Source: Herbaspirillum sp. ST 5-3 | GTDB taxonomy: Bacteria; Pseudomonadota; Gammaproteobacteria; Burkholderiales; Burkholderiaceae_D | Direction of reading: 5' to 3' | Length of the DNA stretch: 64,000 nucleotides | NCBI RefSeq assembly: GCF_004804275.1 | Contig: NZ_STGI01000007.1 | Coordinates: forward strand, 186,001-250,000 | Part shown: in pieces, positions 10,804 to 22,803 of the stretch | Position numbering within the stretch: position 1 is the stretch's first letter | Layout: every line of letters begins with the position of its first letter | Translations under genes and position numbers: made by a program | The notes under the pieces: generated by a model | What the model was told of the DNA's origin: nothing | Databases searched by the model: none | Seen by the model: only the letters and a program-made list of their open reading frames with translations

Positions 10804-12150
10804 ATGTCAGAAAACAAGAAAGCGGAAAAAATAGTCGGTGTAAAGGGGATGAACGACATCCTGCCAGCCGACGCGCCATTGTGGGAACTGTTCGAAAACA
10901 CCGTTCAATCCGTGTTGAAGAGTTATGGCTTCCAGCAAATACGCACGCCTATCGTCGAGCCGACCGCACTGTTCGCGCGCGGTCTCGGCGCAGTAACGGA
11001 TATCGTCGAGAAGGAAATGTATTCTTTCGTCGATTCCATGAACGGCGATCCGTTGACCTTGCGGCCGGAAAGCACGGCCGGCGTGGTGCGCGCGGTGCTC
11101 GAACACAATCTGACCTATGATGGACCAAAGCGCTTGTGGTATGCAGGGCCGATGTTCCGCCACGAGAAGCCGCAGCGCGGCCGTTATCGTCAGTTTCATC
11201 AGGTCGGCGCTGAGGCGCTCGGTTTTGCCGGGCCGGATATCGACGCGGAATTGATCATGCTGTGCCAGCGTCTCTGGGATGACCTCGGCTTGCAGGACAT
11301 CAGACTCGAACTGAATTCGATCGGTAATGCAGACGAGCGCAATCGCCATCGCGCGGATCTGGTTGCCTACTTCGAGCAGCATAAAGACCTGCTTGATGCC
11401 GATGCACAGCGTCGCCTGCATTCCAACCCTTTGCGCATTCTCGATACCAAAAATCCTGTCATGCAGGAGATGGTCAATGCAGCGCCGAAGCTGCTCGACT
11501 ATCTGGGTGAGGAGTCGCGCGCGCACTTTGAGGGCGTGCAGAAGATACTGCGTCACAACAGCATACCGTTCACCATCAATACCCGTCTGGTGCGCGGAAT
11601 GGACTACTACAACCGAACCGTATTCGAATGGGTCACCGATCAGCTCGGCTCACAGGGAACCGTTTGTGGCGGCGGCCGTTACGACCCATTGGTTGAAATG
11701 TTCGGCGGCAAGCCAACTCCCGCCTGCGGCTTCGCGATTGGCGTCGAGCGTTTGCTGGAATTGATGAAGGCGAATGGCGAGCAGTTTGCGCCCAACCAAT
11801 GCGATGTCTACGTCGTGCATCAGGGCGAGGCTGCGCAGCTGCAGGCATTCGTCGTTGCGGAGCGCTTGCGGGACGCTGGTCTGGACGTTGTCCTGAATTG
11901 TGCATCGGTTAGTGGTGGCGGCAGTTTCAAGTCGCAAATGAAACGGGCCGACGCGAGCGGCGCAAGCTTCGCTGTCATTATTGGTGATGATGAAGTCGCC
12001 AAGGGCGTCGCAAACGTCAAGGCCATGCGCGCCGAAAATGTCGAGCACAACCAGACCGAGGTACCATTTGAGTCTGTCCCGGACTATCTGATCGCTCAGA
12101 TCACCTGCGGGGACGAGTGCAACGATCCGAATCACCACCATCATCACTAA
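10804..12150 (+). CDS. hisS: Histidyl-tRNA synthetase
   Basis: Class II aminoacyl-tRNA synthetase charging tRNA-His. Motif 2 ([21 protein letters not shown]), the histidine-A motifs ([14 protein letters not shown]) and the anticodon-binding C-terminal domain ([11 protein letters not shown] onward) are all present. Length 448. The protein ends in five consecutive His after DECNDPN; this is encoded natively and is an unusual tail. It is paralogous to hisZ at 19327. Confidence 0.96.
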   Translation: MSENKKAEKIVGVKGMNDILPADAPLWELFENTVQSVLKSYGFQQIRTPIVEPTALFARGLGAVTDIVEKEMYSFVDSMNGDPLTLRPESTAGVVRAVLEHNLTYDGPKRLWYAGPMFRHEKPQRGRYRQFHQVGAEALGFAGPDIDAELIMLCQRLWDDLGLQDIRLELNSIGNADERNRHRADLVAYFEQHKDLLDADAQRRLHSNPLRILDTKNPVMQEMVNAAPKLLDYLGEESRAHFEGVQKILRHNSIPFTINTRLVRGMDYYNRTVFEWVTDQLGSQGTVCGGGRYDPLVEMFGGKPTPACGFAIGVERLLELMKANGEQFAPNQCDVYVVHQGEAAQLQAFVVAERLRDAGLDVVLNCASVSGGGSFKSQMKRADASGASFAVIIGDDEVAKGVANVKAMRAENVEHNQTEVPFESVPDYLIAQITCGDECNDPNHHHHH

Positions 12151-12164
12151 AGCAATAAAACATC

Positions 12165-12812
12165 ATGGCATACGATCTCGAAGAGCAAGAACAGTTAGCC
12201 AGCCTCAAGGCATGGTGGAATCAATACGGAAACCTGGTGACTTGGCTGCTGATCATCGCACTGACCGCCTACGCAGGATGGACCGGCTGGAACTATTATC
12301 AGCGCAACCAGGCTTCGCAGGCCGGGCAGCTTTACGAAGAATTGCAAAAAGCGGTATCTGCCAACGATAACGCCAAGGTGCAACGTGCCGCATCCGATAT
12401 CACCTCCAAGTTCGGCGGCAGCGCCTATGCACAAATGGCTGCGCTATTTGCTGCAAAGAGTGCATTCGACGCGAACGATTTGAAGGGCGCAAAGATGCAG
12501 TTGCAATGGGTTATTGATCACGGCACCGATGAATACAAGGCAATTGCGAAAATTCGCCTCGCAGGTGTCTTGCTTGACGAGAAAGCCTATGACGAAGCGT
12601 TGAAGGCGCTTTCCGGCGACTTCCCCGAGCAATTCGCTGGCGCGGTAGCAGATCGCAAGGGCGACATACTGGCGGCACAGGGAAAAATTGATGATGCGCG
12701 CGGCGCCTACAAGCTGGCGCTTGATAAAACCGATAACAAGAATCCGGCACGCCAGCTGATTCAATTGAAACTGGATGCAATCGGTGATGCGTCCGCTAAA
12801 GCTGCGGCTTGA
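12165..12812 (+). CDS. yfgM: YfgM-like TPR protein, inner-membrane chaperone factor
   Basis: Single-pass inner-membrane protein with a periplasmic TPR-like domain; in E. coli YfgM associates with the SecYEG translocon and PpiD. The start MAYDLEEQEQLASLKAWWNQYG is the family signature, followed by a membrane segment (VTWLLIIALTAYAGWTGW) and Ala/Lys-rich helical repeats. Length 215. Located between hisS and bamB, exactly where YfgM is expected, which strengthens the call. Confidence 0.88.
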   Translation: MAYDLEEQEQLASLKAWWNQYGNLVTWLLIIALTAYAGWTGWNYYQRNQASQAGQLYEELQKAVSANDNAKVQRAASDITSKFGGSAYAQMAALFAAKSAFDANDLKGAKMQLQWVIDHGTDEYKAIAKIRLAGVLLDEKAYDEALKALSGDFPEQFAGAVADRKGDILAAQGKIDDARGAYKLALDKTDNKNPARQLIQLKLDAIGDASAKAAA

Positions 12813-12830
12813 CCAATTAAAGGGGAAGAA

Positions 12831-13979
12831 ATGCGTATTGCCGAAAAGCTAACGTACGTCGCGGCGATTGCTGTTCTGGCCGGCTGTGCTTCGTGGAACC
12901 CGTTTTCCAGCAAGCCCGCGCCAAAGAATCCGCCGGCGCCTCTGGTCGACTTCAAGCAAACCTTGGCCGTTCGTACTGCCTGGTCAGCGTCGGTCGGGCG
13001 CGCAGGGGCATTCGTATTTTCTCCTGCGCTTGCCAATGCAAGTGTGTTTGCCGCCTCCGCAGACGGTACGATCATCCGGGCAGATGCAGCCACTGGCCGC
13101 ATGCTTTGGCGGATCAACGCTGGAGTCCCGTTGACAGCGGGCGTCGGCAGTGACGGTTACACCGTGGCCGTAGGTGCTGAGAAAGGCATGTTGATGGCCT
13201 TCGACGGCGACGGGAAACTGCGCTGGAAGGTGCAGGCCTCCAGTGAAATACTGTCTGCTCCCGCAGTCGGTCAGGGCCTCGTGGTGGCGCGCAGCGTAGA
13301 TAACCGGATAGCAGCATACGACGCGGAGACCGGAGCCCGGCGCTGGGTGGCACAGCGTACGTCTCCGCCCCTGACCTTGCGTACCGCTCCCGGCATCGTG
13401 ATTTCGGGAACAACAGCCTATGTCGCACTGCCCGGCGGAAGGTTGGCCGCCTTGTCTCTTTCGAACGGCGGTCCGCGTTGGGAAGTGGCAGTGGGCGATC
13501 CGCGAGGCACGACGGAACTGGAGCGCATTGCGGACCTTTCAGGATCTCCGGTGGTGGCGGGGCGGGATGTCTGCGCAGTGGCCTATCAAGGTCGTGTCGC
13601 TTGTTTTGACGCGGCAACCGGGTCGACCCGTTGGGCCAAGGACTTGTCGAGCGATGTCGGCGTGGCAGTGGATGAGCGATTTGTCTACGCTGCCGACGAG
13701 GGGGGCGTCATTACTGCGTTTTCGCGCGATACCGGTTCGGGTGCGTGGCGCAACAACAAGCTGGCAAACAGACACCTGTCGACGCCGGTTTCTGTCGGTC
13801 CGGCGGTTGCGGTAGGTGATGGCGAAGGGTATATCCACTTCCTTTCTCGTGAAGATGGAGCGCTGCTCGCGCGCGTCAACAATGACGGAAGCCCCGTCAT
13901 GGCGGCCTTGCCTGTATCGGGCAAGACCGCAATTTTTCAAACACAATCAGGAACAGTCGTTGCATTAGCAACGGAATAA
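12831..13979 (+). CDS. bamB: Outer-membrane assembly lipoprotein BamB
   Basis: Beta-propeller lipoprotein of the BAM complex that inserts outer-membrane proteins. The signal peptide ends in the lipobox VLAGC. Repeats of PQQ-type blades are seen, such as [33 protein letters not shown] and [19 protein letters not shown]. Length 382. A good ribosome site (GGGGAAG) precedes ATG. Immediately followed by der, the standard order. Confidence 0.94.
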   Translation: MRIAEKLTYVAAIAVLAGCASWNPFSSKPAPKNPPAPLVDFKQTLAVRTAWSASVGRAGAFVFSPALANASVFAASADGTIIRADAATGRMLWRINAGVPLTAGVGSDGYTVAVGAEKGMLMAFDGDGKLRWKVQASSEILSAPAVGQGLVVARSVDNRIAAYDAETGARRWVAQRTSPPLTLRTAPGIVISGTTAYVALPGGRLAALSLSNGGPRWEVAVGDPRGTTELERIADLSGSPVVAGRDVCAVAYQGRVACFDAATGSTRWAKDLSSDVGVAVDERFVYAADEGGVITAFSRDTGSGAWRNNKLANRHLSTPVSVGPAVAVGDGEGYIHFLSREDGALLARVNNDGSPVMAALPVSGKTAIFQTQSGTVVALATE

Positions 13980-13986
13980 GAAATTA

Positions 13987-15330
13987 ATGAAGCCGGTTAT
14001 TGCATTAGTAGGCCGACCGAACGTCGGCAAATCCACATTGTTCAACCGGCTTACCCGGTCGCGCGATGCGTTGGTCGCCGATCTTCCTGGATTAACCCGT
14101 GACCGACACTACGGCGAAGGCCGCGTCGGCGAACGTCCATTTCTCGTGATCGATACCGGCGGTTTCGAGCCGGTCGCCAAGGAAGGCATCATGTTCGAGA
14201 TGGCCAAGCAGACCAAGCAGGCTGTGGCGGAAGCGGACGTGGTGATATTCATTGTGGACGGTCGACAAGGATTGACCCCGCACGACAAAACGATCACCGA
14301 TTTTTTGAGGAAATCCGGCCGCCCGGTCATGCTTGTCGTGAACAAGGCCGAGGGCATGAAGTACACCTCGGTCACCGCCGACTTCTATGAACTCGGGCTT
14401 GGCGATCCGTATGTGATTTCCGCTGCGCACGGCGACGGCGTGGTCGATCTGGTCAACGAATCGCTCGATATCGCATTCGAGCAACGCCCGGCGGTGGAAG
14501 AGGTCGTTGAAGCCGGTCCCAGAGGTATCAAGATCGCGATCGTCGGTCGACCCAACGTTGGCAAGTCTACATTGATCAATACGCTGTTGGGCGAGGACCG
14601 CGTCATCGCGTTCGACATGCCAGGCACGACGCGCGATTCGATTGAGATCCCGTTTGAACGGGAAGGCAAGCATTACACGCTGATCGACACGGCCGGCATT
14701 CGTCGGCGAGGAAAAGTATTTGAGGCGATTGAAAAATTCTCGGTCGTCAAGACGCTGCAGTCGATCTCCGAAGCGAATGTGGTCTTGCTGCTACTTGATG
14801 CACAGCAAGATATTTCGGAGCAGGACGCCCATATCGCCGGCTTCGTACTTGAATCGGGGCGAGCACTGGTTGTCGGCATTAATAAGTGGGATGGGCTGGA
14901 AGCGGACAAGCGCGACGAGATCAAGATGGATATCGAGCGCAAGCTGAGTTTCTTGTTTTTTGCGAAATTTCACTTCATTTCAGCGCTGAAAGGAAGCGGA
15001 ATTGGACCGTTGATGAAGTCGATTGACGCTGCCTATGCCGCCGCAATGGCCAAGTTATCGACTCCGCAACTCACCCGCGCGCTGATCGAGGCTGTCGAGC
15101 ACCAGCAGCCGCGGCGCAAAGGCTCGATTCGCCCCAAGCTGCGGTATGCGCACCAAGGCGGGCAGAATCCGCCGATCGTCGTCATTCACGGCAATGCGCT
15201 CGAGGCGATCGACGCCAACTACAAGCGCTATCTCGAGAAACACTTCCGCGAAACTTTTTCGTTGGTCGGGACTCCATTACGTATCGAACTGCGTTCGGGT
15301 AAGAATCCTTTTGCCAAGCATGAAAAATAG
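13987..15330 (+). CDS. der: Ribosome assembly GTPase Der (EngA)
   Basis: Essential GTPase with two tandem G domains and a KH-like C-terminal domain, needed for 50S maturation. P-loops are [12 protein letters not shown] near residue 8 and [12 protein letters not shown] near residue 184; NKAEG/NKWDG-type G4 motifs are present. Length 447. It begins eight bases after bamB and precedes the hfq leader. Confidence 0.97.
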   Translation: MKPVIALVGRPNVGKSTLFNRLTRSRDALVADLPGLTRDRHYGEGRVGERPFLVIDTGGFEPVAKEGIMFEMAKQTKQAVAEADVVIFIVDGRQGLTPHDKTITDFLRKSGRPVMLVVNKAEGMKYTSVTADFYELGLGDPYVISAAHGDGVVDLVNESLDIAFEQRPAVEEVVEAGPRGIKIAIVGRPNVGKSTLINTLLGEDRVIAFDMPGTTRDSIEIPFEREGKHYTLIDTAGIRRRGKVFEAIEKFSVVKTLQSISEANVVLLLLDAQQDISEQDAHIAGFVLESGRALVVGINKWDGLEADKRDEIKMDIERKLSFLFFAKFHFISALKGSGIGPLMKSIDAAYAAAMAKLSTPQLTRALIEAVEHQQPRRKGSIRPKLRYAHQGGQNPPIVVIHGNALEAIDANYKRYLEKHFRETFSLVGTPLRIELRSGKNPFAKHEK

Positions 15331-15384
15331 ACTTACGCTTGGCACGAAACGCAAAAATCGATTACATTCGTAATTCACTGTATA

Positions 15385-15452
15385 GGAGGCACTTGAAAAC
15401 CATCAGGTTGCCTCCAACTCCACATCACAACAACACAATGGAGCCGTCATGA
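15385..15452 (+). promoter_or_regulatory. hfq leader with hairpin and possible 19-codon uORF
   Basis: Upstream of hfq lies TATAGGAGG followed by TTG at 15393; reading on gives 19 codons ending in TGA at 15450-15452, which overlaps the hfq ATG as ATGA. GGAGGCA (15385-15391) can pair with TGCCTCC (15409-15415), a 7-bp perfect stem that would hide the uORF ribosome site. TTGGCA at 15339 with TACATT at 15363 (18-base spacing) is a possible promoter. If instead TATAGG acts as the -10 element, the hairpin would not be transcribed. Confidence 0.4.
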
Positions 15453-15685
15453 GCAATAAAGGGCAACTGTTACAAGACCCCTTCCTCAACGCCTTACGCA
15501 AAGAGCACGTACCGGTTTCGATTTACCTTGTTAATGGCATCAAGCTCCAAGGCCACATCGAATCTTTTGATCAATATGTCGTTCTACTGCGTAATACAGT
15601 AACGCAAATGGTCTATAAGCACGCCATCTCAACCGTGGTGCCGGCTCGTGCCGTCAATCTCAATCTTGAATCCGACGCGGAATAA
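15449..15685 (+). CDS. hfq: RNA chaperone Hfq
   Basis: Hexameric Sm-like protein that pairs small RNAs with mRNAs. The Sm1 ([35 protein letters not shown] in outline) and Sm2 motif ([13 protein letters not shown]) are complete. 78 residues is the short C-terminal-tail form common in beta-proteobacteria. GGAG at 15440-15443 serves as ribosome site. hflX, hflK and hflC follow, the classic hfq-hfl cluster. Confidence 0.97.
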   Translation: MSNKGQLLQDPFLNALRKEHVPVSIYLVNGIKLQGHIESFDQYVVLLRNTVTQMVYKHAISTVVPARAVNLNLESDAE

Positions 15686-15712
15686 CACATCGTTGATCTG
15701 CCCTCCCATTTT

Positions 15713-16834
15713 ATGCGCGCTGCTTTAGTCGGCGTTGATTTCGGCAAAGGCGACTTTGCTGCCAGTCTTGAGGAATTGTCCCTGCTGTCCAAATCGGCGG
15801 GGGCCCAACCCGCCGTAGTAATCACCGGAAAACGATCGAGTCCGGACGCCGCGCTATTTGTCGGCTCCGGCAAGGCCAATGAAATCGCGGACGCCATCAT
15901 CCGCGATGGACTTGACATTGTCATCTTCAACCATGCTCTGTCTCCCGCCCAGCAGCGCAACCTGGAACGCCACCTGAAGATCCGGGTTGTCGATCGGACC
16001 AGCCTGATTCTCGATATCTTTGCACAGCGTGCCAAGAGCCACGAGGGCAAGGTGCAGGTTGAACTCGCGCAGCTTCAGCACCTCGCAACACGCCTGATCC
16101 GGGGCTGGACTCACTTGGAGCGCCAAAAGGGCGGTATCGGCCTGCGCGGTCCCGGCGAGACCCAGCTCGAGACAGACCGTCGTCTGCTTGGTGACCGTGT
16201 CAAGGCATTACGGACGCGACTGGATAAATTGCAGCGCCAGCGCGAGACACAGCGCCGGGCACGCGACCGCAACAGCACGTTCTCGGTGTCATTGGTCGGT
16301 TATACGAACGCGGGCAAGTCAACACTGTTCAATGCGCTCACGAAGGCGCAAGCCTACGCAGCCGACCAGTTATTTGCCACGCTTGATACAACCTCGCGGC
16401 GGATATATCTGGGCGAGGCCGGGAATGTCGTCATCTCCGACACCGTCGGTTTCATTCGCGAACTTCCGCACCAGCTGGTGGCGGCGTTTCGTGCGACTCT
16501 GGAAGAGACCATTCATGCCGATCTCCTGCTGCATGTGGTCGATGCGGCAAGTCCGGTACGCATGGAGCAAATCGAACAGGTCAATTCGGTTCTGAGCGAA
16601 ATCGGTGCAGATCATATTCCGCAGATTCTGATCTGGAACAAGATTGACTCAGCAGGTCTGGAACCGGCTTTGGAGCGTGATGAATATGATAAAATCCGGC
16701 GTGTTTTCATAAGCGCCCAGACCGGTGCAGGCCTTGATCTGCTTCGCGAAGCAATCGCCGAATTTGCGAAAGAACATGCAGTGGCGCGCTTTGATCGTCT
16801 ACCGGTTCGGGAGCAGCACGATGCGCGAACCTAG
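15713..16834 (+). CDS. hflX: Ribosome-splitting GTPase HflX
   Basis: GTPase that rescues or splits stalled ribosomes. The N-terminal HflX domain with the glycine-rich GPGETQLETDRR motif is followed by the G domain (GYTNAGKSTLFNAL; DTVGFI as the G3 motif; NKID as G4). Length 373, somewhat short of E. coli (426) at the C-terminus. No strong ribosome site precedes ATG at 15713; coupling with hfq is likely. Confidence 0.93.
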   Translation: MRAALVGVDFGKGDFAASLEELSLLSKSAGAQPAVVITGKRSSPDAALFVGSGKANEIADAIIRDGLDIVIFNHALSPAQQRNLERHLKIRVVDRTSLILDIFAQRAKSHEGKVQVELAQLQHLATRLIRGWTHLERQKGGIGLRGPGETQLETDRRLLGDRVKALRTRLDKLQRQRETQRRARDRNSTFSVSLVGYTNAGKSTLFNALTKAQAYAADQLFATLDTTSRRIYLGEAGNVVISDTVGFIRELPHQLVAAFRATLEETIHADLLLHVVDAASPVRMEQIEQVNSVLSEIGADHIPQILIWNKIDSAGLEPALERDEYDKIRRVFISAQTGAGLDLLREAIAEFAKEHAVARFDRLPVREQHDART

Positions 16835-16902
16835 GCCCGTACGAGAGGGCTTCAAGAATAACTAGCATTGCAACCCATTAACATAAGCCGGATAGCGAGA
16901 GA

Positions 16903-18198
16903 ATGCCTATTCCTCTAATCAAAAAAATCGGCCTGAAATTTTCGCTGAACGATCCTCGATGGGGGCGTGGTTCTCAAGACAATGGTCAGAGCCAGAATCA
17001 GGATGGTAAGCGGCCAAACGATGGTCCTCCTGATCTCGATCAATTATGGCGGGAATTCAATCAGCGCCTGAACCGCTTGTTCGGCAACAAGGGTGGCCGT
17101 GGGGATGGTGACGGCGGTGGCTTCAATCCTGACGTGAAAGGGGCGGGGATTGGATTTGGACTGATCGCGACGATCATCGTCTTTCTCTGGCTGGTAAGCG
17201 GCTTCTTTATCGTCCAGGAAGGCCAGACCGGCGTCGTTCTCACCTTCGGCAAATACAGCCACATGACGCCAGCCGGCTTCAACTGGCGCTGGCCGTATCC
17301 CATTCAAAGCCATGAAATCGTCAACGTGTCGCAGGTACGCACGGTCGAGATTGGCTATCGTTCGAATGTCAGGAACAAGCAGGCGAAGGAATCGTTGATG
17401 CTGACCGACGATGAGAACATCATCGATATTCAGTTCGCTGTTCAATACAAGCTCAAGAATGCCGCGGAGTGGTTGTTCAACAACCGCGACCAGGACGAGC
17501 TGGTACGGCAGATTGCAGAAACCGCCATTCGAGAAATCGTCGGCCACAGCAAGATGGACTTCGTATTGTACGAAGGGCGCGAAAAGGTCGCGTTTGACGT
17601 TAGTCAGTTGATGCAGCAGATCACCGACCGCTACAAGGCAGGGGTTCACATCACCAACGTCACAATGCAAGCCGTACAGCCGCCGGAGCAGGTACAGGCC
17701 GCATTCGATGACGCGGTCAAGGCAGGTCAGGACCGCGAGCGCCAGAAGAATGAAGGCCAGGCATATGCCAACGACGTGATTCCGAGAGCGCGAGGTGCCG
17801 CTTCGCGTTTGCAGCAGGAAGCGGAAGCGTATCGCGCACGCGTAATTGCCAACGCTCAGGGTGACGCATCGCGTTTTAAGCAGGTTCTGGTTGAATATCA
17901 GAAGGCGCCTGCCGTTACCCGAGACCGCATGTATCTCGACACGATGCAGCAGATTTTCTCGAATACGACCAAGGTAATGGTCGACAGCAAGAGCGGCAGC
18001 AATCTTCTCTATCTGCCTTTGGATAAACTCATCGCGCAGTCCGCTGCAGAAGCGCCAGCCAGACCGGCGGCACAGGCGACGCCACCATCTTCATCAACGC
18101 CATCGGCAGGCGAGCCCTTGCAATCGATGGAAACGCAAAGGCAACGTGACTCACGCAGCCGCGATGGACGCGAATCTCGCGACCGGGAGACCAGATAA
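16903..18198 (+). CDS. hflK: FtsH protease modulator HflK
   Basis: Inner-membrane SPFH/band-7 protein which with HflC encloses FtsH and restrains its proteolysis. A Gly/Asp/Gln-rich cytoplasmic N-terminus, one membrane segment (IGFGLIATIIVFLWLVSGFF, about residues 84-104), the band-7 domain and a coiled-coil region with PEQVQAAFDDAVKAGQD follow. The tail is Pro/Ser/Arg-rich. Its TAA shares one base with the hflC ATG, so translation is coupled and the two partners are made together. Confidence 0.95.
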   Translation: MPIPLIKKIGLKFSLNDPRWGRGSQDNGQSQNQDGKRPNDGPPDLDQLWREFNQRLNRLFGNKGGRGDGDGGGFNPDVKGAGIGFGLIATIIVFLWLVSGFFIVQEGQTGVVLTFGKYSHMTPAGFNWRWPYPIQSHEIVNVSQVRTVEIGYRSNVRNKQAKESLMLTDDENIIDIQFAVQYKLKNAAEWLFNNRDQDELVRQIAETAIREIVGHSKMDFVLYEGREKVAFDVSQLMQQITDRYKAGVHITNVTMQAVQPPEQVQAAFDDAVKAGQDRERQKNEGQAYANDVIPRARGAASRLQQEAEAYRARVIANAQGDASRFKQVLVEYQKAPAVTRDRMYLDTMQQIFSNTTKVMVDSKSGSNLLYLPLDKLIAQSAAEAPARPAAQATPPSSSTPSAGEPLQSMETQRQRDSRSRDGRESRDRETR

Positions 18199-19091
18199 TG
18201 AGCCGCCTTGTCTCTTATTCCATCGCAGCACTGATTGCGCTGTTTTTATTGCTGTCCACCTTGTTTATCGTCGACCAGCGGCAGTATGCGATTGTGTTCG
18301 CACTCGGCGAAGTCAAGAAGGTGATTAGTGAGCCGGGATTGCATTTCAAATTGCCGCCGCCGTTCCAGAACGTTGTATTTCTGGATAAGCGGATTCTGAC
18401 ACTCGACACCCCGGAGGCAGATCGTTTCATTACCGCCGAAAAGAAGAACATCCTGGTCGATGCCTACGTCAAGTGGCGGATTGTCGATCCCCGCTTGTAT
18501 TTCATCAGCTTTACCGGTGACGAGCGTCGTGCGCAGGATCGCATGTCGCAGGTCATCAAGGCCGCACTGAACGAGGAGATCACCAAACGTACAGTTCGTG
18601 AAGTAATTTCGGGTGAGCGCGGCAAAGTGATGAGCGCGATTCAGAAAAAAGTCATGGACGAAGCCAAGCAGATCGGCGTGGAGATTGTCGACGTGCGTTT
18701 GAAGCGCGTCGATTACGTCGAGCAGATCAACAATTCCGTCTATGACCGGATGAAGGCCGAGCGCGTACGCGTTGCAAACGAGCTGCGTTCGACCGGCGCG
18801 GCAGAGTCCGAAAAGATTCGTGCAGACGCGGATCGGCAACGTACCGTGATTCTGGCGGAAGCATATCGCGATGCAGAAAATGTTCGGGGCGACGGTGATG
18901 CGAAGGCATCGCAGATTTATGCGCAGGCATTCGGTCAGAATCCCGAGTTTTACAGGTTCTACCGCAGCCTTGAGGCTTATCGTGCAAGCTTCAAGAATCG
19001 CAACGACATGATGGTGATTGACCCCAATTCCGAGTTTTTCAAGTATTTCAGGAATTCGGGAGCGAGTACGTCAGTCGGCGCCAAGAAATGA
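18198..19091 (+). CDS. hflC: FtsH protease modulator HflC
   Basis: Partner of HflK in the SPFH complex around FtsH. N-terminal membrane anchor (LVSYSIAALIALFLLLSTLFIV), band-7 domain (QYAIVFALGEVKKVISEPGLHFKLP in outline), and the conserved ERVRVANELRSTGAAESEKI helix. Length 297. The following short DUF2065 gene is the usual neighbour. Confidence 0.95.
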   Translation: MSRLVSYSIAALIALFLLLSTLFIVDQRQYAIVFALGEVKKVISEPGLHFKLPPPFQNVVFLDKRILTLDTPEADRFITAEKKNILVDAYVKWRIVDPRLYFISFTGDERRAQDRMSQVIKAALNEEITKRTVREVISGERGKVMSAIQKKVMDEAKQIGVEIVDVRLKRVDYVEQINNSVYDRMKAERVRVANELRSTGAAESEKIRADADRQRTVILAEAYRDAENVRGDGDAKASQIYAQAFGQNPEFYRFYRSLEAYRASFKNRNDMMVIDPNSEFFKYFRNSGASTSVGAKK

Positions 19092-19103
19092 CACGGACGT
19101 GTC

Positions 19104-19310
19104 GTGAAAACTTCATGGCTCGTTGCGTTTGGAATGGCGATGGGATTGATGCTGTTGTTAGAAGGCATCATTCCCTTTCTCTTTCCAAGGCGATGGCGCG
19201 ACATCGTTAATCGCGTAATTCAGTTGTCAGATGGCCAGATCCGGTTCTTGGGCTTGATTGCCCTGATGGGCGGATTGGCAAGCTTGGCGCTGGTCAATTT
19301 TTATTCTTAA
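19104..19310 (+). CDS. DUF2065 (YjeT-like) small membrane protein
   Basis: A 68-residue inner-membrane protein with two hydrophobic helices ([23 protein letters not shown] and [20 protein letters not shown] in outline) and the motif PRRWR between them. DUF2065 members are typically encoded between hflC and hisZ or purA, as here. The start is GTG at 19104. Function unknown. Confidence 0.85.
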   Translation: MKTSWLVAFGMAMGLMLLLEGIIPFLFPRRWRDIVNRVIQLSDGQIRFLGLIALMGGLASLALVNFYS

Positions 19311-19326
19311 AGCAGTCTTCCCTGTC

Positions 19327-21781
<2,455 letters not shown>

Positions 21782-21798
21782 TCTGGACGGGGAAAGCA

Positions 21799-22335
21799 AT
21801 GAGCTCATCAAGCGATAAGGATTTATGGGTTTCCTGGGACGACTACAACAATGCTGTCGTCGGGTTGGCGCATCTGATTCATGAGTCGGGCTGGAAGTTC
21901 GACCAGGTGCTGTGCCTGGCTCGTGGCGGCTTGCGCCCGGGTGATATCTTTTCCCGGATCTTCGACGTGCCGCTGGCGATTCTTTCGACCAGTTCGTACC
22001 GCGAAGAGGTCGGGACGGTGCAGGGCGACCTTGATATCGCCAAGCACATCACGGTGACTAAGGGAACTCTGTCAGGAAAAGTGTTGCTGCTGGACGATCT
22101 GGTCGACTCGGGGGTAACCCTGCAAAAGGTTCAGAGCCATGTGAAAGAGAACTTCCCGGGCGTGACGGAAGTGCGCTCGGCCGTCCTCTGGTACAAGGCT
22201 TGTTCGGCTGTCAAGCCGGACTATTTCATGCACTACCTTTCCCACAATCCGTGGATTCACCAGCCATTCGAAGCCTATGACAGCTTGCGCCCGCATCAAC
22301 TCGCGGCGTGGCTAAGAAAAGGCGATGCAGCCTGA
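21799..22335 (+). CDS. Phosphoribosyltransferase family protein
   Basis: Type I phosphoribosyltransferase fold of the xanthine/hypoxanthine group. The PRPP-binding motif is VLLLDDLVDSGVTL (residues about 95-108). An aromatic-rich C-terminus (NPWIHQPFEAYD) suggests a purine base as substrate and matches genes often placed behind purA. Length 178. A strong terminator follows at 22403. The exact substrate cannot be told from sequence. Confidence 0.82.
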   Translation: MSSSSDKDLWVSWDDYNNAVVGLAHLIHESGWKFDQVLCLARGGLRPGDIFSRIFDVPLAILSTSSYREEVGTVQGDLDIAKHITVTKGTLSGKVLLLDDLVDSGVTLQKVQSHVKENFPGVTEVRSAVLWYKACSAVKPDYFMHYLSHNPWIHQPFEAYDSLRPHQLAAWLRKGDAA

Positions 22336-22402
22336 CCAGAACTGGACCTTTATTTCCGGCTCAAAGGGCAGTATGAGCGTGGGATGAGGGGAGGGCTGAA
22401 TG

Positions 22403-22431
22403 AAAACCCGTTGGGAAACCAACGGGTTTTT
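22403..22431 (+). terminator. Rho-independent terminator after phosphoribosyltransferase
   Basis: A 12-bp perfect stem AAAACCCGTTGG/CCAACGGGTTTT with a GAAA tetraloop ends the rightward run that starts near ndk. The T tract is part of the right arm. Confidence 0.9.
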
Positions 22432-22513
22432 GATTTGATGCTGAAAAAGCGTACTGGCGCGTGCATAGGGCCGCCTGGACCTGCTAAAAGCGCGTACGCT
22501 GATTTCGGCGCTG

Positions 22514-22548
22514 AAAAAGAAAAAGGCCCGCATAGTGCGGACCTTTTT
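22514..22548 (-). terminator. Terminator of tRNA-Leu
   Basis: Read leftward, an 8-bp stem GGTCCGCA/TGCGGGCC (with one G-T pair) and a three-base loop is followed by a T-rich run. It lies directly behind the 3' end of tRNA-Leu. Confidence 0.85.
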
Positions 22549-22553
22549 AAACT

Positions 22554-22640
22554 TGGTGCCCAGAAGAGGACTCGAACCTCCACAGTGTTGCCACCGCTAG
22601 GACCTGAACCTAGTGCGTCTACCAATTCCGCCATCTGGGC
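22554..22640 (-). tRNA. tRNA-Leu (anticodon CAG)
   Basis: The reverse strand folds into a class II tRNA with a long variable arm. Acceptor stem GCCCAGA pairs with TCTGGGC; the anticodon loop TTCAGGT within the stem ACTAGG/CCTAG gives CAG, decoding CUG leucine codons. The T arm GAGGTTCGAGTCCTC is standard and CCA is encoded (22554-22556). Confidence 0.97.
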
Positions 22641-22656
22641 GATGCGAAAGACAGAA

Positions 22657-22684
22657 ATTATAGCGGAAAACGCGGATATGTCAA
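22657..22684 (-). promoter_or_regulatory. Sigma-70 promoter of tRNA-Leu
   Basis: On the minus strand TTGACA (22679-22684) and TATAAT (22657-22662) are both perfect consensus hexamers with a 16-base spacer. The start would lie about 10 bases before the mature tRNA. Confidence 0.88.
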
Positions 22685-22803
22685 TTCATCGATGCAACGA
22701 AAACCGCGAAAAAGTCGAGAAAGGCCGGGCGTTAGGCAAATACAACGGTACTCCGTTACACTAACCCCTGTATTAATCTAATAAAAATGAGTGAAGTACC
22801 CTT

